This document shows positions 18,943 through 32,378 of a stretch of DNA of 64,000 nucleotides, piece by piece. The DNA is from Rhodococcus pyridinivorans (lineage in GTDB: Bacteria; Actinomycetota; Actinomycetes; Mycobacteriales; Mycobacteriaceae): positions 1,736,001-1,800,000 of the forward strand of contig NZ_FNRX01000002.1 of the NCBI RefSeq assembly GCF_900105195.1, written 5' to 3'. The notes beneath the pieces are model-generated. The model did not search any database. It was not told the origin of the DNA and saw nothing but the letters and a program-made list of their open reading frames with translations. The position numbers and the translations under genes were made by a program. Each line of letters starts with the position of its first letter. Position 1 is the stretch's first letter.

Positions 18943-19796
18943 TGCCCCCGCAGCGACGGAAGACCGGCCCCAGTGGGCCCCCGCGCCGTCGGCCGAAGGT
19001 CGCCGGCACGTCCCGACCGCCTCGGGCGACCCCTGCAGAGGACGAACGCCCGACCCGGGCAGAGGACGAACGCCCGACCCGGGCAGAGGACGAACGCCCG
19101 ACCCGGGCAGAGCAAAACTCTGCCGAGGAAACTTCTGCCGAGCAGTCACGACCCTCCGAGGTGACGCTCGACAAGCAGGACGAGAAGCAGGAGAAGCCGG
19201 CCCCGGCGGCCGGCGACGGAACTCCCGCAGAGCACCCGACGGAGTCTCCGGCCGAGCCGGTTGATCCGCCCGAGCCTCCCGCCGGTGACGCCGGCAGGTC
19301 GCGTGCCTCCGGTGGGTGGCGTCCGGTGATCGTCGTCGGTGCGGTGGCGGTGGTGCTCGCGGTGATCGCCGCGGTCGCAGCCTTCCGCCCCGGCGCCGAG
19401 ATCTCGAACGTCGCGTGGGTCGACACCGCGGAGACACGCGAGGTGACCGAGGCCGCGAAGGTCGCGATCGAGACCATGCACGGCTACGACTACCGCACCA
19501 TCGACGAGGACTTCGGCCGGATCCGGGAGTTGCTGACCCCGGAGCGGCTCGAGGAGTTCGACTCGACCGCGGACGTCACCAAGAAGGCCGCGATCGACAC
19601 CCGCACGGTCACCGAGGTGATGGTCGAGCACATCGGCGTGACGATGATCGACGACACCCGCGCCGAGGTCGCCGCCTACATCAACGTCAGCGCCACCGGC
19701 GACGGGATCGCCCAGGGAAGTGCGGCCGCACCGCTGCTGGTGAGGATGGAGAAGTCGGACGGACGATGGCTGGTCTCGGAGATCCGCGACCGGTGA
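18942..19796 (+). CDS. Mce-associated membrane protein 2
   Basis: 284 residues. A long disordered, charged N-terminus (about 125 residues) contains three exact AEDERPTR repeats. One membrane helix (PVIVVGAVAVVLAVIAAVAAF) and an extracytoplasmic domain of about 130 residues follow (TREVTEAAKVAIETMHGYDY ... RWLVSEIRDR), as in Mas proteins. GTG 18942 is chosen because it directly abuts the preceding short frame; earlier in-frame codons lie inside the previous gene. It ends the mce operon, followed by a hairpin. Confidence 0.78.
   Translation: MPPQRRKTGPSGPPRRRPKVAGTSRPPRATPAEDERPTRAEDERPTRAEDERPTRAEQNSAEETSAEQSRPSEVTLDKQDEKQEKPAPAAGDGTPAEHPTESPAEPVDPPEPPAGDAGRSRASGGWRPVIVVGAVAVVLAVIAAVAAFRPGAEISNVAWVDTAETREVTEAAKVAIETMHGYDYRTIDEDFGRIRELLTPERLEEFDSTADVTKKAAIDTRTVTEVMVEHIGVTMIDDTRAEVAAYINVSATGDGIAQGSAAAPLLVRMEKSDGRWLVSEIRDR
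19035..19112 (+). repeat. 24-bp tandem repeat encoding AEDERPTR
   Basis: Three exact copies (19035-19058, 19059-19082, 19083-19106) plus a 6-base partial. Same period as the repeat in the neighbouring gene but a different sequence. Confidence 0.9.
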
Positions 19797-19804
19797 CGAC
19801 GGCT

Positions 19805-19834
19805 GCGGATCGCCCCCTCACCGGGGGCGTCCGC
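19805..19834 (+). terminator. Terminator of the mce operon
   Basis: GC-rich stem of 11-12 bp with one bulged base (19805-19817 with 19822-19834), nine bases after the last mce gene; no T-run. Confidence 0.55.
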
Positions 19835-19976
19835 GGCCGCGACGCGCGGATCGTTCCGGACGCGCAGTCTTGACGCAGGCGACGCGAGCGGTCACTCTAT
19901 CGGTACGCCTGTTCGACTGAAGGCTTCCTCGTGAGCCGCTCGAGGTCGTTTGCCAGGTTTCTTTGAGGCACCCCTG

Positions 19977-20005
19977 TGGACATTTCGCCTACTCAGGTGT
20001 AGGTT
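19977..20005 (+). promoter_or_regulatory. rpoB: Promoter of rpoBC
   Basis: TGGACA, exactly 17-nt spacer, TAGGTT, a strong housekeeping-type match. It predicts a leader of about 190 nt before rpoB. Apart from this and the terminator above I see no gene between 19797 and 20203. Confidence 0.65.
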
Positions 20006-20203
20006 AGTTCTTTGCGCTGGCTGCCTCCTGTTCACCTTCTGATCGTCGAGTCGGAATTCGCTCTTTCGAGCGAGACCGTTTCGGTGCGTCGGTGGGGTTC
20101 TCGTTCGGGTTGCGACCAGCGAAAACGCCCCACATGAAGAAGCAGGTACAGCGGCGGTCGCACCGGTTGGAGCGGCCCGCGTGAGGTGCTGGAAGGACGC
20201 ATC

Positions 20204-23200
20204 TTGGCAGTCTCTAGCCAGACCAAGGCAGTAGCCGGAATCCCCGGAGCCCCGACGAGGGTGTCGTTCGCGAAGATTCGCGAACCCCTCGAAGTTCCCG
20301 GGCTCCTCGATCTACAGACCGATTCGTTCGAATGGTTGATCGGCTCGGAGCGCTGGCGCGCGAAGGCTGCCGAGCGCGGCGACGGTCACGTCGTCGGTGG
20401 CCTGGAAGAAATCCTCGACGAGCTCTCGCCCATCGAGGACTTCTCGGGTTCGATGTCCCTGTCCTTCTCCGATCCGCGCTTCGACGAGGTCAAGGCCTCC
20501 GTCGAGGAGTGCAAGGACAAGGACATGACGTACGCGGCTCCGCTGTTCGTCACCGCCGAGTTCATCAACAACAACACCGGTGAGATCAAGAGCCAGACGG
20601 TCTTCATGGGTGATTTCCCGATGATGACCGACAAGGGCACCTTCATCATCAACGGCACCGAGCGTGTCGTGGTGTCGCAGCTCGTGCGTTCGCCCGGTGT
20701 GTACTTCGACAAGAACGTCGACAAGAGCACCGAGAAGGACCTGCACAGCGTCAAGGTCATCCCGGGTCGCGGTGCCTGGCTCGAGTTCGACGTCGACAAG
20801 CGCGACACCGTCGGCGTGCGTATCGACCGCAAGCGTCGTCAGCCGGTCACCGTGCTGCTCAAGGCGCTGGGCTGGTCCACCGAGCAGATCGTCGAGCGTT
20901 TCGGGTTCTCCGAGATCATGATGTCGACGCTCGAGAAGGACAACACGGCGGGCACCGACGAGGCGCTCCTCGACATCTACCGCAAGCTCCGTCCGGGCGA
21001 GCCGCCGACCAAGGAGAGCGCGCAGACCCTGCTGGAGAACCTCTTCTTCAAGGACAAGCGCTACGACCTGGCGCGCGTGGGCCGTTACAAGATCAACAAG
21101 AAGCTCGGCCTGAACACGGGCCAGCCGATCGAGGCGTCCACCCTCACCGAGGAAGACATCGTCGCCACGATCGAGTACCTCGTGCGCCTGCACGCGGGCG
21201 AGAACAAGATGACCGTCCCCGGCGGCGTCGAGGTTCCCGTCGAGGTCGACGACATCGACCACTTCGGCAACCGTCGTCTGCGCACGGTCGGCGAGCTCAT
21301 CCAGAACCAGATCCGCGTGGGCCTGTCCCGCATGGAGCGCGTGGTCCGTGAGCGCATGACCACCCAGGACGTCGAGGCGATCACGCCGCAGACCCTGATC
21401 AATATCCGTCCGGTCGTGGCCGCGATCAAGGAGTTCTTCGGAACCTCCCAGCTGTCGCAGTTCATGGACCAGAACAACCCGCTCTCGGGCCTGACCCACA
21501 AGCGTCGCCTGTCGGCGCTGGGCCCCGGCGGTCTGTCGCGTGAGCGCGCCGGCCTCGAGGTCCGCGATGTCCACCCGTCCCACTACGGCCGCATGTGCCC
21601 GATCGAGACCCCGGAAGGTCCGAACATCGGCCTGATCGGCTCGCTGTCGGTGTACGCGCGGGTCAACCCGTTCGGCTTCATCGAGACGCCCTACCGCAAG
21701 GTCGTCGACGGTGTCGTCACCGATGAGGTCGAGTACCTCACCGCCGACGAGGAGGACCGCTACCTCATCGCGCAGGCCAACTCGCCGATCGGTTCCGACA
21801 ACCGCTTCTCGGACGAGCGTGTGCTCGTCCGTAAGAAGGGCGCGGAGATCGAGTACGTCTCCGCCGACCAGGTCGAGTACATGGACGTCTCGCCGCGCCA
21901 GATGGTGTCGGTCGCGACCGCCATGATCCCGTTCCTCGAGCACGACGACGCCAACCGTGCCCTCATGGGCGCGAACATGCAGCGTCAGGCCGTGCCGCTG
22001 GTGCGCAGCGAGTCGCCGATCGTCGGTACCGGCATGGAGCTGCGTGCCGCCGTCGACGCCGGCGACGTCATCGTCACCGAGAAGAGCGGCGTGATCGAAG
22101 AGGTCTCCGCCGACTTCATCACCGTCATGGCCGACGATGGAACCCGCAAGACCTACCGTCTGCGCAAGTTCGACCGTTCGAACCAGGGCACTTGCTCGAA
22201 CCAGCGTCCGATCGTGGACGAAGGACAGCGCGTCGAGTCCGGCCAGGTCCTCGCCGACGGCCCCTGCACCGAGAACGGTGAGATGGCGCTCGGCAAGAAC
22301 CTGCTCGTGGCGATCATGCCGTGGGAAGGCCACAACTACGAGGACGCGATCATCCTGTCGCAGCGCCTCGTGGAGGAGGACGTGCTCACCTCGATCCACA
22401 TCGAGGAGCACGAGATCGACGCTCGCGACACCAAGCTCGGTGCCGAGGAGATCACCCGCGACATCCCGAACGTCTCCGACGAGGTCCTCGCCGACCTCGA
22501 CGAGCGTGGCATCGTCCGCATCGGCGCCGAGGTCCGCGACGGCGACATCCTCGTCGGCAAGGTCACGCCGAAGGGCGAGACCGAGCTGACCCCCGAGGAG
22601 CGCCTGCTCCGCGCGATCTTCGGTGAGAAGGCGCGCGAGGTCCGCGACACCTCGCTGAAGGTGCCCCACGGCGAGAACGGCAAGGTCATCGGTGTTCGCG
22701 TGTTCTCGCGCGAGGACGACGACGATCTGCCTCCGGGTGTCAACGAGCTCGTCCGCGTGTATGTGGCGCAGAAGCGCAAGATCCAGGACGGCGACAAGCT
22801 CGCCGGCCGCCACGGCAACAAGGGCGTCATCGGCAAGATCCTCCCTCAGGAGGACATGCCGTTCCTGCCCGACGGCACCCCGGTCGACATCATCCTGAAC
22901 ACCCACGGTGTTCCGCGTCGTATGAACATCGGCCAGGTCCTCGAGACGCACCTGGGCTGGATCGGCAAGGCCGGCTGGCAGATCCAGGTGGCCGACGACG
23001 GCAGCCGTCCCGAGTGGGCGCAGAACCTCTCCGATGAGATGCTCGCCGCCGAGCCCGACACCAACATCGCCACGCCGGTGTTCGACGGTGCCCGCGAGGA
23101 GGAGCTGACGGGTCTGCTGTCCTCGACGCTGCCGAACCGCGACGGCGAGGTCATGGTCGGCCCCGACGGCAAGGCGACGCTGTTCGACGGTCGCTCCGGC

Positions 23201-23692
23201 GAGCCGTTCCCGTACCCGGTGTCGGTCGGCTACATGTACATCATCAAGCTGCACCACCTGGTCGACGACAAGATTCACGCGCGTTCGACCGGTCCGTACT
23301 CGATGATCACGCAGCAGCCGCTCGGTGGTAAGGCACAGTTCGGTGGTCAGCGCTTCGGTGAGATGGAGTGCTGGGCCATGCAGGCCTACGGCGCCGCCTA
23401 CACCCTCCAGGAGCTGCTCACGATCAAGTCCGACGACGTGGTCGGTCGCGTCAAGGTCTACGAGGCGATCGTCAAGGGCGAGAACATCCCCGAGCCGGGT
23501 ATCCCCGAGTCGTTCAAGGTGCTCCTCAAGGAACTCCAGTCGCTGTGCCTGAACGTGGAGGTCCTCTCCAGCGACGGCGCGGCCATCGCGATGGCCGACG
23601 GCGACGACGAGGACCTCGAGCGGGCGGCCGCCAACCTGGGCATCAACCTTTCCCGCAACGAGTCGGCCACGGTCGACGACCTCGCGAACTAG
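20204..23692 (+). CDS. rpoB: DNA-directed RNA polymerase subunit beta
   Basis: Catalytic beta subunit of RNA polymerase. TTG 20204 is preferred: GGAAGGA stands six bases before it and the mycobacterial gene also starts at TTG with LADSRQSK-like sequence. A GTG at 20186 would add six residues. About 1162 residues, normal length. The rifampicin pocket is wild-type by inspection: Asp422, His432 and Ser437 here correspond to M. tuberculosis Asp435, His445 and Ser450. A 14-bp inverted repeat separates it from rpoC. Confidence 0.98.
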   Translation: MAVSSQTKAVAGIPGAPTRVSFAKIREPLEVPGLLDLQTDSFEWLIGSERWRAKAAERGDGHVVGGLEEILDELSPIEDFSGSMSLSFSDPRFDEVKASVEECKDKDMTYAAPLFVTAEFINNNTGEIKSQTVFMGDFPMMTDKGTFIINGTERVVVSQLVRSPGVYFDKNVDKSTEKDLHSVKVIPGRGAWLEFDVDKRDTVGVRIDRKRRQPVTVLLKALGWSTEQIVERFGFSEIMMSTLEKDNTAGTDEALLDIYRKLRPGEPPTKESAQTLLENLFFKDKRYDLARVGRYKINKKLGLNTGQPIEASTLTEEDIVATIEYLVRLHAGENKMTVPGGVEVPVEVDDIDHFGNRRLRTVGELIQNQIRVGLSRMERVVRERMTTQDVEAITPQTLINIRPVVAAIKEFFGTSQLSQFMDQNNPLSGLTHKRRLSALGPGGLSRERAGLEVRDVHPSHYGRMCPIETPEGPNIGLIGSLSVYARVNPFGFIETPYRKVVDGVVTDEVEYLTADEEDRYLIAQANSPIGSDNRFSDERVLVRKKGAEIEYVSADQVEYMDVSPRQMVSVATAMIPFLEHDDANRALMGANMQRQAVPLVRSESPIVGTGMELRAAVDAGDVIVTEKSGVIEEVSADFITVMADDGTRKTYRLRKFDRSNQGTCSNQRPIVDEGQRVESGQVLADGPCTENGEMALGKNLLVAIMPWEGHNYEDAIILSQRLVEEDVLTSIHIEEHEIDARDTKLGAEEITRDIPNVSDEVLADLDERGIVRIGAEVRDGDILVGKVTPKGETELTPEERLLRAIFGEKAREVRDTSLKVPHGENGKVIGVRVFSREDDDDLPPGVNELVRVYVAQKRKIQDGDKLAGRHGNKGVIGKILPQEDMPFLPDGTPVDIILNTHGVPRRMNIGQVLETHLGWIGKAGWQIQVADDGSRPEWAQNLSDEMLAAEPDTNIATPVFDGAREEELTGLLSSTLPNRDGEVMVGPDGKATLFDGRSGEPFPYPVSVGYMYIIKLHHLVDDKIHARSTGPYSMITQQPLGGKAQFGGQRFGEMECWAMQAYGAAYTLQELLTIKSDDVVGRVKVYEAIVKGENIPEPGIPESFKVLLKELQSLCLNVEVLSSDGAAIAMADGDDEDLERAAANLGINLSRNESATVDDLAN

Positions 23693-23700
23693 GAGCCGAG

Positions 23701-23746
23701 CCGACGCGGTACGCACCCCGACACCACTGGGCGCGTACCGCGTCGG
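23701..23746 (+). other. Hairpin in the rpoB-rpoC gap
   Basis: Perfect 14-bp stem (23701-23714 with 23733-23746) around an 18-nt loop. There is no T-run. It lies within a co-transcribed pair, so a processing or attenuation role is more likely than full termination. Confidence 0.6.
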
Positions 23747-23807
23747 GCCCCGGCAGCGATAGCGACAACTAGCAGCAATACAACCCGCACAGGGGAAAGG
23801 AAGTTAC

Positions 23808-27779
<3,972 letters not shown>

Positions 27780-27798
27780 TTCGCTGCCGTAGTAGACG

Positions 27799-27847
27799 AC
27801 GAAGGTCCCGCCCTCTTCTCTTCGGGGGCGGGACCTTCGTCATTTGT
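27799..27847 (+). terminator. Terminator after rpoC
   Basis: Perfect 16-bp stem (27799-27814 with 27827-27842), then ATTTG. It also faces the end of the convergent phosphatase gene. Confidence 0.9.
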
Positions 27848-27927
27848 TCTCGACGGTGATGCCGTCACGGCGTGCGTGCGAGCGTCCCGTGGCAGTTCCG
27901 CTCGGGGTGGGTCGCTCGGGACGCGGG

Positions 27928-28419
27928 TCAGCGCGGGATGTGGAAGTCCACGAGTTCGGCGGTGCCTCGCGACAGTTCGGACCAGGATCCGCTCACCGTG
28001 AGGACCGCGATCGCGGAGGTGGGGAACTTCTCGGCCACCTGATGGGCAGCGTCGGTGCTGTGATCCGTGATGAGCCCGAGGACGGTCGCGGAGAGGGTCG
28101 GCTCGTGCCCGATGACGAGCAGGGTGTGCACGTCGTCGGCCGTTCCCCGGATCTCGGCGACCAGGGATTCCGGATCGGCGTGGTACAGGCTGTCGCGGTA
28201 CTCGACGGGAGCCTCCACGGCTGCTTCGGCGAGTGTCTTGCGCGTCCGGGTCGCGGTGGAGCACAGAACGGCGTCCACTTCGGGCAGGTTCGCCCGGATC
28301 CAGCGACCGGCGAGTCCGGCCTCGCGGCGTCCGCGGGGGGAGAGGGGACGCTCGTGATCGTCCACGTCGTCCGGGTACGCGGACTTGCCGTGGCGCAGCA
28401 AGATCAGGGTACGGGTCAT
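27928..28419 (-). CDS. SixA-like histidine phosphatase family protein
   Basis: 163-residue member of the histidine phosphatase (phosphoglycerate-mutase-like) superfamily, SixA branch. The catalytic RHG motif is at residues 9-11 (LLRHGKS), and the second His lies in VIGHEPTLS. SixA dephosphorylates phosphohistidine in phosphorelays in E. coli; the actinobacterial substrate is unknown. The start overlaps the stop of the upstream thioesterase gene (ATGA), so the two form a translationally coupled pair. Confidence 0.88.
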   Translation of the reverse strand: MTRTLILLRHGKSAYPDDVDDHERPLSPRGRREAGLAGRWIRANLPEVDAVLCSTATRTRKTLAEAAVEAPVEYRDSLYHADPESLVAEIRGTADDVHTLLVIGHEPTLSATVLGLITDHSTDAAHQVAEKFPTSAIAVLTVSGSWSELSRGTAELVDFHIPR

Positions 28420-29228
28420 GGGGTCCACCGTAGAGCGTCCGGTTTCCGGCCGATCCACGCGACCGCGCGAGTGTGATCCTCGACCGTGAACCAGACCGTC
28501 AGTCCGTCCTCTCGCAGGGTCGTCCGCAGTGTGAGGGTCTCGCCGGCGGCGACGGGGCGCAGGTGTTCGATCACCGCCCGGTACGGCGCGTCCGGGATGT
28601 CCGGCCGGAGGGGCAGGAGCTCCTCGAGGCCGTGCCAGTAGACGGCGTTGTTGACGTGCCCGAACGGGTCGAGGTCGGTGGCGCGTAGGGGGAAGACGCG
28701 TTCGTCGTCGACCTCGTCGGGTGCGCGAGCGGGCAGCCACGCCGTCCACTTCAGGCGTGTGTCGTGCGCGTAGCGGGCCATGTGCTCGAACAGGCCGTCG
28801 CTGATCCGGGTGGGGGCGCCGGTGGTGGGACCGATGTCGATCCAGAACGCCGCGGTCTCGATCAGCGGGCCGTCCGGGGCGTCGCCGGGGTCGTCGAAGC
28901 GGACCCGCACGTTCGCCCACCGCGTCGACAGGGCGTCGCACCAACGTCGCAGCCGGAGCGTGCGGCCGTACTCGGCGGGGCGGTGCACGTCGACGATCGT
29001 GCGCCGGACGATCCAGAGCGGGTCGGTCTCGGACGCGCCGACGGCGGCGAGGTTGTCGGTGCCGATGTCCTGGAGATAGCGGGCGATGCCGTCGAGCCGC
29101 AGTCGCTTATCGGTGTCGACGTCGCCGGTGCGGACGGTGCGCTCGGTGGAGAAGGGGTTCGCCTGCTCGGGCAGTTCCGTGAGCGGTCGCGTCCGAGGCA
29201 GATCGGTGCTCGGCGTCGACGTGGCCAT
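28416..29228 (-). CDS. Acyl-ACP thioesterase family protein (double hot-dog)
   Basis: 270 residues with two tandem hot-dog domains, as in FatA/FatB-type acyl-[ACP] thioesterases that release fatty acids from ACP. The second domain carries LDPFGHVNNAVYW, the 4-hydroxybenzoyl-CoA-thioesterase-like motif. The first begins FSTERTVRTGDVDTDKRLRLDG. Reading is away from fprB. Substrate preference cannot be told from sequence. Confidence 0.88.
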   Translation of the reverse strand: MATSTPSTDLPRTRPLTELPEQANPFSTERTVRTGDVDTDKRLRLDGIARYLQDIGTDNLAAVGASETDPLWIVRRTIVDVHRPAEYGRTLRLRRWCDALSTRWANVRVRFDDPGDAPDGPLIETAAFWIDIGPTTGAPTRISDGLFEHMARYAHDTRLKWTAWLPARAPDEVDDERVFPLRATDLDPFGHVNNAVYWHGLEELLPLRPDIPDAPYRAVIEHLRPVAAGETLTLRTTLREDGLTVWFTVEDHTRAVAWIGRKPDALRWTP

Positions 29229-29296
29229 GTGTCCCCCCCGGGTCGGATGTCCGATCGTGCGATTCTCGCAGTTTCGGTGGGCGGTCGCAGGTTCTC

Positions 29297-29326
29297 TTGC
29301 GAACCCACGGCGACAGCCGCTACAGT
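29297..29326 (+). promoter_or_regulatory. Promoter of fprB
   Basis: TTGCGA, 18-nt spacer, TACAGT, followed by an AT-rich stretch containing two GTTAC repeats before the fprB start at 29396. Confidence 0.5.
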
Positions 29327-29395
29327 CGAATTAACTGTTACGGATCGTTACATGAAATTTGCGGACGCTCCGCCCGGCTGCCGAGGACCCTTCCC

Positions 29396-31072
29396 ATGGC
29401 CTATGTGATCACCCAGACCTGCTGCAACGACGCGAGCTGCGTCGCAGTCTGCCCCGTGAACTGCATCCACCCCTCGCCGGGCGAGCCCGAGTTCGCCACC
29501 GCCGAGATGCTGCACATCGATCCGAAGACCTGCATCGACTGCGGCGCCTGCGCCGACGCGTGCCCGGTCGAGGCGATCCTGCCCGACGACAAGCTCGATC
29601 CCTCCCAGATGCGGTTCGCCGAGATCAACGCGGCCTGGTACGAGGACCACCCGGCGCCGGAGGGGTGGAAGCCCCTCGTGCCCACCCCGGCGCCTCCGCG
29701 CGATCGTGGAACGCTGCGGGTCGCGATCGTCGGCGCCGGCCCCGCGGCCTGCTACGCCGCCCAGGAACTGCTCGAACGTTCCGAAGTCGAGGTCGAGATG
29801 TTCGACCGGCTCCCGACTCCCTTCGGCCTCGTGCGCGCCGGTGTCGCCCCCGATCATCCGGGGACCAAGGCGGTCACGGAATCGTTCGAATGGTCGTTCC
29901 GGCGCGAGGAGTTCGCCCTGCACCTTGCCACCGAGGTCGGTCGCGACATCACCCACGCCGAACTGCTCGAGCACCACCACGCCGTGATCTACGCGACCGG
30001 TGCGTCGTCCGACCGCCGCCTCGGGGTCGCCGGTGAGGACCTGCCCGGCAGCCACGCTGCCACCGAGTTCGTCGCCTGGTACAACGGCCACCCCGACTAC
30101 GCCGACCGCACTTTCGATCTGTCCGGGGAACGCGCCGTCATCGTCGGCAACGGCAACGTCGCCCTCGACGTCGCGCGGATACTCACCATGGACGTCGACG
30201 AACTCGCGCGCACCGACATCGCCGACCACGCCCTGACGGCGTTGCGGAAGAGCAACATCCGCGAGGTCGTCCTGCTCGGCCGGCGCGGCCCGGCCCAGGC
30301 CGCGTACAGCAATCCGGAGTTCCTCGCCCTCGGCGACCTCACCGGAGTCGACGTCGTCGTCGACGACGCCGACCTCGAACTCGATCCGGTGAGCGCCCGG
30401 GCCGTGGAGGAGGACGCGGCGACCGCGCTGCGCGTCCGTCTCGCCAGCGAGTACGCCGGCCGGCCCGTCCGTCCCGGGCACCGCCGCATCGTCTTCCGGT
30501 ACCTCGCCGCGCCGAGCGACCTGCTCGGCGACGACCACGTGACCGGCGTGCGGATCGAACGCACCGAACTCGTCGACGATAGTGGTCGTCTCTCCGCCCG
30601 ACCCACCGGCCGTTTCGAGGACCTGCCCGCCACGCTCGTACTCCGGTCGATCGGCTATCGCGGCGTTCCCCTGCCGGGTGTGCCCTTCGACGACGTCCGC
30701 GGGGTCGTTCCCAACACCGGCGGTCGTGTGGACGCCGGCGTCTACGTCACCGGGTGGGCCAAGCGCGGCCCGAGCGGCGTCATCGGCACCAACAAGGGAT
30801 GCGCGAAGGAGACCGTCGCCGCGCTGCTGGCCGACTTCGACTCCGGTGCACTCGCCGCTCCCCGCGGCGACCGTCGTGCGCTGAACCGGTTGCTCGCACA
30901 GCGCAGGCCCGATCGGGTGGACCTGGACGGCTGGAAGACCATCGACGCCGCCGAGCGGCAGGCCGGACGAGCCCAGGGTCGGCCGCGCGTCAAGATCACC
31001 GATCGCGAGAGCCTCGTCGAACTCGGTCGTCGCCGACGCCGTCTTCCGCTGCTCGCCTCGTTGCGTCGTTGA
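29396..31072 (+). CDS. fprB: Ferredoxin/NADP+ reductase FprB
   Basis: 558-residue fusion of an N-terminal seven-iron ferredoxin domain (Cys-rich stretches around residues 9-23 and CIDCGACADACP) with an FAD/NADPH adrenodoxin-reductase-like domain (VAIVGAGPAACYAAQ for FAD, VIVGNGNVALDVARI for NADPH). It shuttles electrons between NADPH and ferredoxins, for example for P450s. Length and layout match M. tuberculosis FprB. ATG 29396 gives the canonical AYVITQTCC start; in-frame codons further up would cross the promoter. Confidence 0.95.
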   Translation: MAYVITQTCCNDASCVAVCPVNCIHPSPGEPEFATAEMLHIDPKTCIDCGACADACPVEAILPDDKLDPSQMRFAEINAAWYEDHPAPEGWKPLVPTPAPPRDRGTLRVAIVGAGPAACYAAQELLERSEVEVEMFDRLPTPFGLVRAGVAPDHPGTKAVTESFEWSFRREEFALHLATEVGRDITHAELLEHHHAVIYATGASSDRRLGVAGEDLPGSHAATEFVAWYNGHPDYADRTFDLSGERAVIVGNGNVALDVARILTMDVDELARTDIADHALTALRKSNIREVVLLGRRGPAQAAYSNPEFLALGDLTGVDVVVDDADLELDPVSARAVEEDAATALRVRLASEYAGRPVRPGHRRIVFRYLAAPSDLLGDDHVTGVRIERTELVDDSGRLSARPTGRFEDLPATLVLRSIGYRGVPLPGVPFDDVRGVVPNTGGRVDAGVYVTGWAKRGPSGVIGTNKGCAKETVAALLADFDSGALAAPRGDRRALNRLLAQRRPDRVDLDGWKTIDAAERQAGRAQGRPRVKITDRESLVELGRRRRRLPLLASLRR

Positions 31073-31155
31073 CACAGCCGCGGGTGACGCAGGTCGCGGC
31101 CTGCCCGGACGTTCGTCGATAGGCTCGGGAGAACCGAATCCCGACCCGAACGGAC

Positions 31156-31617
31156 ATGTGCATGAGCAGCGACAACCTCGACCGCACGGCGCTCACGCGC
31201 CGCACCCTCATCGGCGGCGCCGGTGTGGTGGCGGCCGGCGCGGCCCTTACAGCCTGCGGATCGTCCGGCGACACCGGCGAGGCGCGATCGGCGGTGCCCG
31301 CACCGACCACGACGGCGCCTCCCGGACCCGATGCGGAGGTCGTCGCCGCCGTCGCGGACGTGCCGGTCGGCGGAGGCGTCATGCTCGAATCGAAGAGGCT
31401 CGTCGTCACCCAGCCCGCAGAGGGCGACTTCCGCGCGTTCATCGCGATCTGCACCCATCAGGGCTGCAATCTCAGCGGTGTCGAGGACGATCGCATCATC
31501 TGCCCGTGCCACGGCAGCCGGTACGACCTCGACGGCGCGCCGGTCGAAGGACCGGCGAAGCGGCCGCTGAAGACCCGTCCCGTGGCGGCCCGCGGGTCCG
31601 ATCTCGTCGTGGGCTGA
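31156..31617 (+). CDS. Rieske [2Fe-2S] lipoprotein
   Basis: 153 residues. A twin-arginine motif (LTRRTLIGG) and lipobox LTAC (Cys34) predict Tat export and lipid anchoring, with a Pro/Thr linker after. The Rieske fold is complete: ligands Cys99, His101 (CTH), Cys116 and His119 (CPCH), with Cys104 and Cys118 placed for the usual disulfide. It is not part of a bc1 operon, so its redox partner is unknown. The start could also be ATG 31162. Confidence 0.88.
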   Translation: MCMSSDNLDRTALTRRTLIGGAGVVAAGAALTACGSSGDTGEARSAVPAPTTTAPPGPDAEVVAAVADVPVGGGVMLESKRLVVTQPAEGDFRAFIAICTHQGCNLSGVEDDRIICPCHGSRYDLDGAPVEGPAKRPLKTRPVAARGSDLVVG

Positions 31618-31629
31618 TCGGTCCGGGGA

Positions 31630-31635
31630 TAGAGT
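31630..31635 (+). promoter_or_regulatory. Likely leaderless promoter (-10) of the first DUF202 gene
   Basis: TAGAGT, seven bases, then GTG 31643 with no ribosome-binding site. Confidence 0.45.
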
Positions 31636-31642
31636 CCGCTCC

Positions 31643-32032
31643 GTGGAGACCAGCGGAGGCCGGCGCCCGAAGGCGCTGCACGGTTGGCGCCCGAAGGCGC
31701 TGCGTGACGGTACGGACCCGGACCCTCGTTTCACGCTGGCCAACGAGCGCACCTTCCTCGCGTGGGTGCGGACCGCGCTCGGCGTCATCGCCGCGGCGGT
31801 CGCGCTGGAGACCTTCGCGGGCGGCATCGTGTCGGAGGGGCTCCGCACGGTGCTGGCGTGCGTGTTGCTCGGATTCGCCGCTGTGCTCACGGTGTTCGCG
31901 CTGATCCGCTGGCACCGCGTCGAGCACGCGATGCGCACCGGACGGGCACTCCCGGTGCCGTGGGTGGCCTATCTGCTCGCCGTGGCCCTCGGGGTCTCGG
32001 GGGTCGTGCTCGCCGTCGCGATCGCCCGGTGA
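31643..32032 (+). CDS. DUF202 (YidH-like) membrane protein
   Basis: 129 residues with three predicted membrane helices. The family signature RFTLANERTFLAWVRTALGVIAAAVAL is recognisable from residue ~29. The N-terminus has a short internal repeat (RPKALHGW/RPKALRDG). A second DUF202 gene follows 13 bases downstream, a common tandem arrangement. Function is unknown; the ANERTFLAW motif is intracellular in this family. Confidence 0.85.
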   Translation: METSGGRRPKALHGWRPKALRDGTDPDPRFTLANERTFLAWVRTALGVIAAAVALETFAGGIVSEGLRTVLACVLLGFAAVLTVFALIRWHRVEHAMRTGRALPVPWVAYLLAVALGVSGVVLAVAIAR

Positions 32033-32045
32033 GACGAGCCGCACC

Positions 32046-32378
32046 GTGAGCCGGGACGATCTGCGGCACGGCGACGTCGGTCTGCAGCCCGAACGGACGA
32101 GTCTGGCGTGGCTGCGCACCGCCTCGGTGCTCGGTGCGGTGGTGCTCGGATTCATGCGGTTCGTGCCGGGCCCGGGTGCCGTGGTCGCGTCGATCGGCCT
32201 GATCTGCCTCGTGCCCGTGCTGGCGGTGCTGCTCGCCTCCCGGATCGGTCACCGCGCGCGAGTGCGCGGTCTGGTCGCGGGTCGCGCGCCCTATTTCTGG
32301 TGGCGCAACGTCGCGGTCTCCGCCACGGTCGTGGTGCTCGCGATCTCGTCGGCCGTCCTGATCGTCACCGCCCGCTGA
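32046..32378 (+). CDS. DUF202 membrane protein, second copy
   Basis: 110 residues, three predicted membrane helices, with the DUF202 motif in the form LQPERTSLAWLRTASVLGAVVLGF. Begins at GTG. Its last 14 bases overlap the 3' end of the convergent YeiH-like gene. Function unknown, probably acting with the preceding protein. Confidence 0.82.
   Translation: MSRDDLRHGDVGLQPERTSLAWLRTASVLGAVVLGFMRFVPGPGAVVASIGLICLVPVLAVLLASRIGHRARVRGLVAGRAPYFWWRNVAVSATVVVLAISSAVLIVTAR

Noticed and set aside
18827..19112. Possible CRISPR-like array
   Set aside because: Repeats are directly adjacent without spacers and lie in frame in coding sequence; they are protein tandem repeats.
21440..21520. Rifampicin-resistance change in rpoB
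   Set aside because: Asp, His and Ser at the three main resistance positions are wild-type.
20312..23716. Very long open frame antisense to rpoB
   Set aside because: High GC at third codon positions keeps one antisense frame open; the sequence has no recognisable domain, and rpoB is certain on the other strand.
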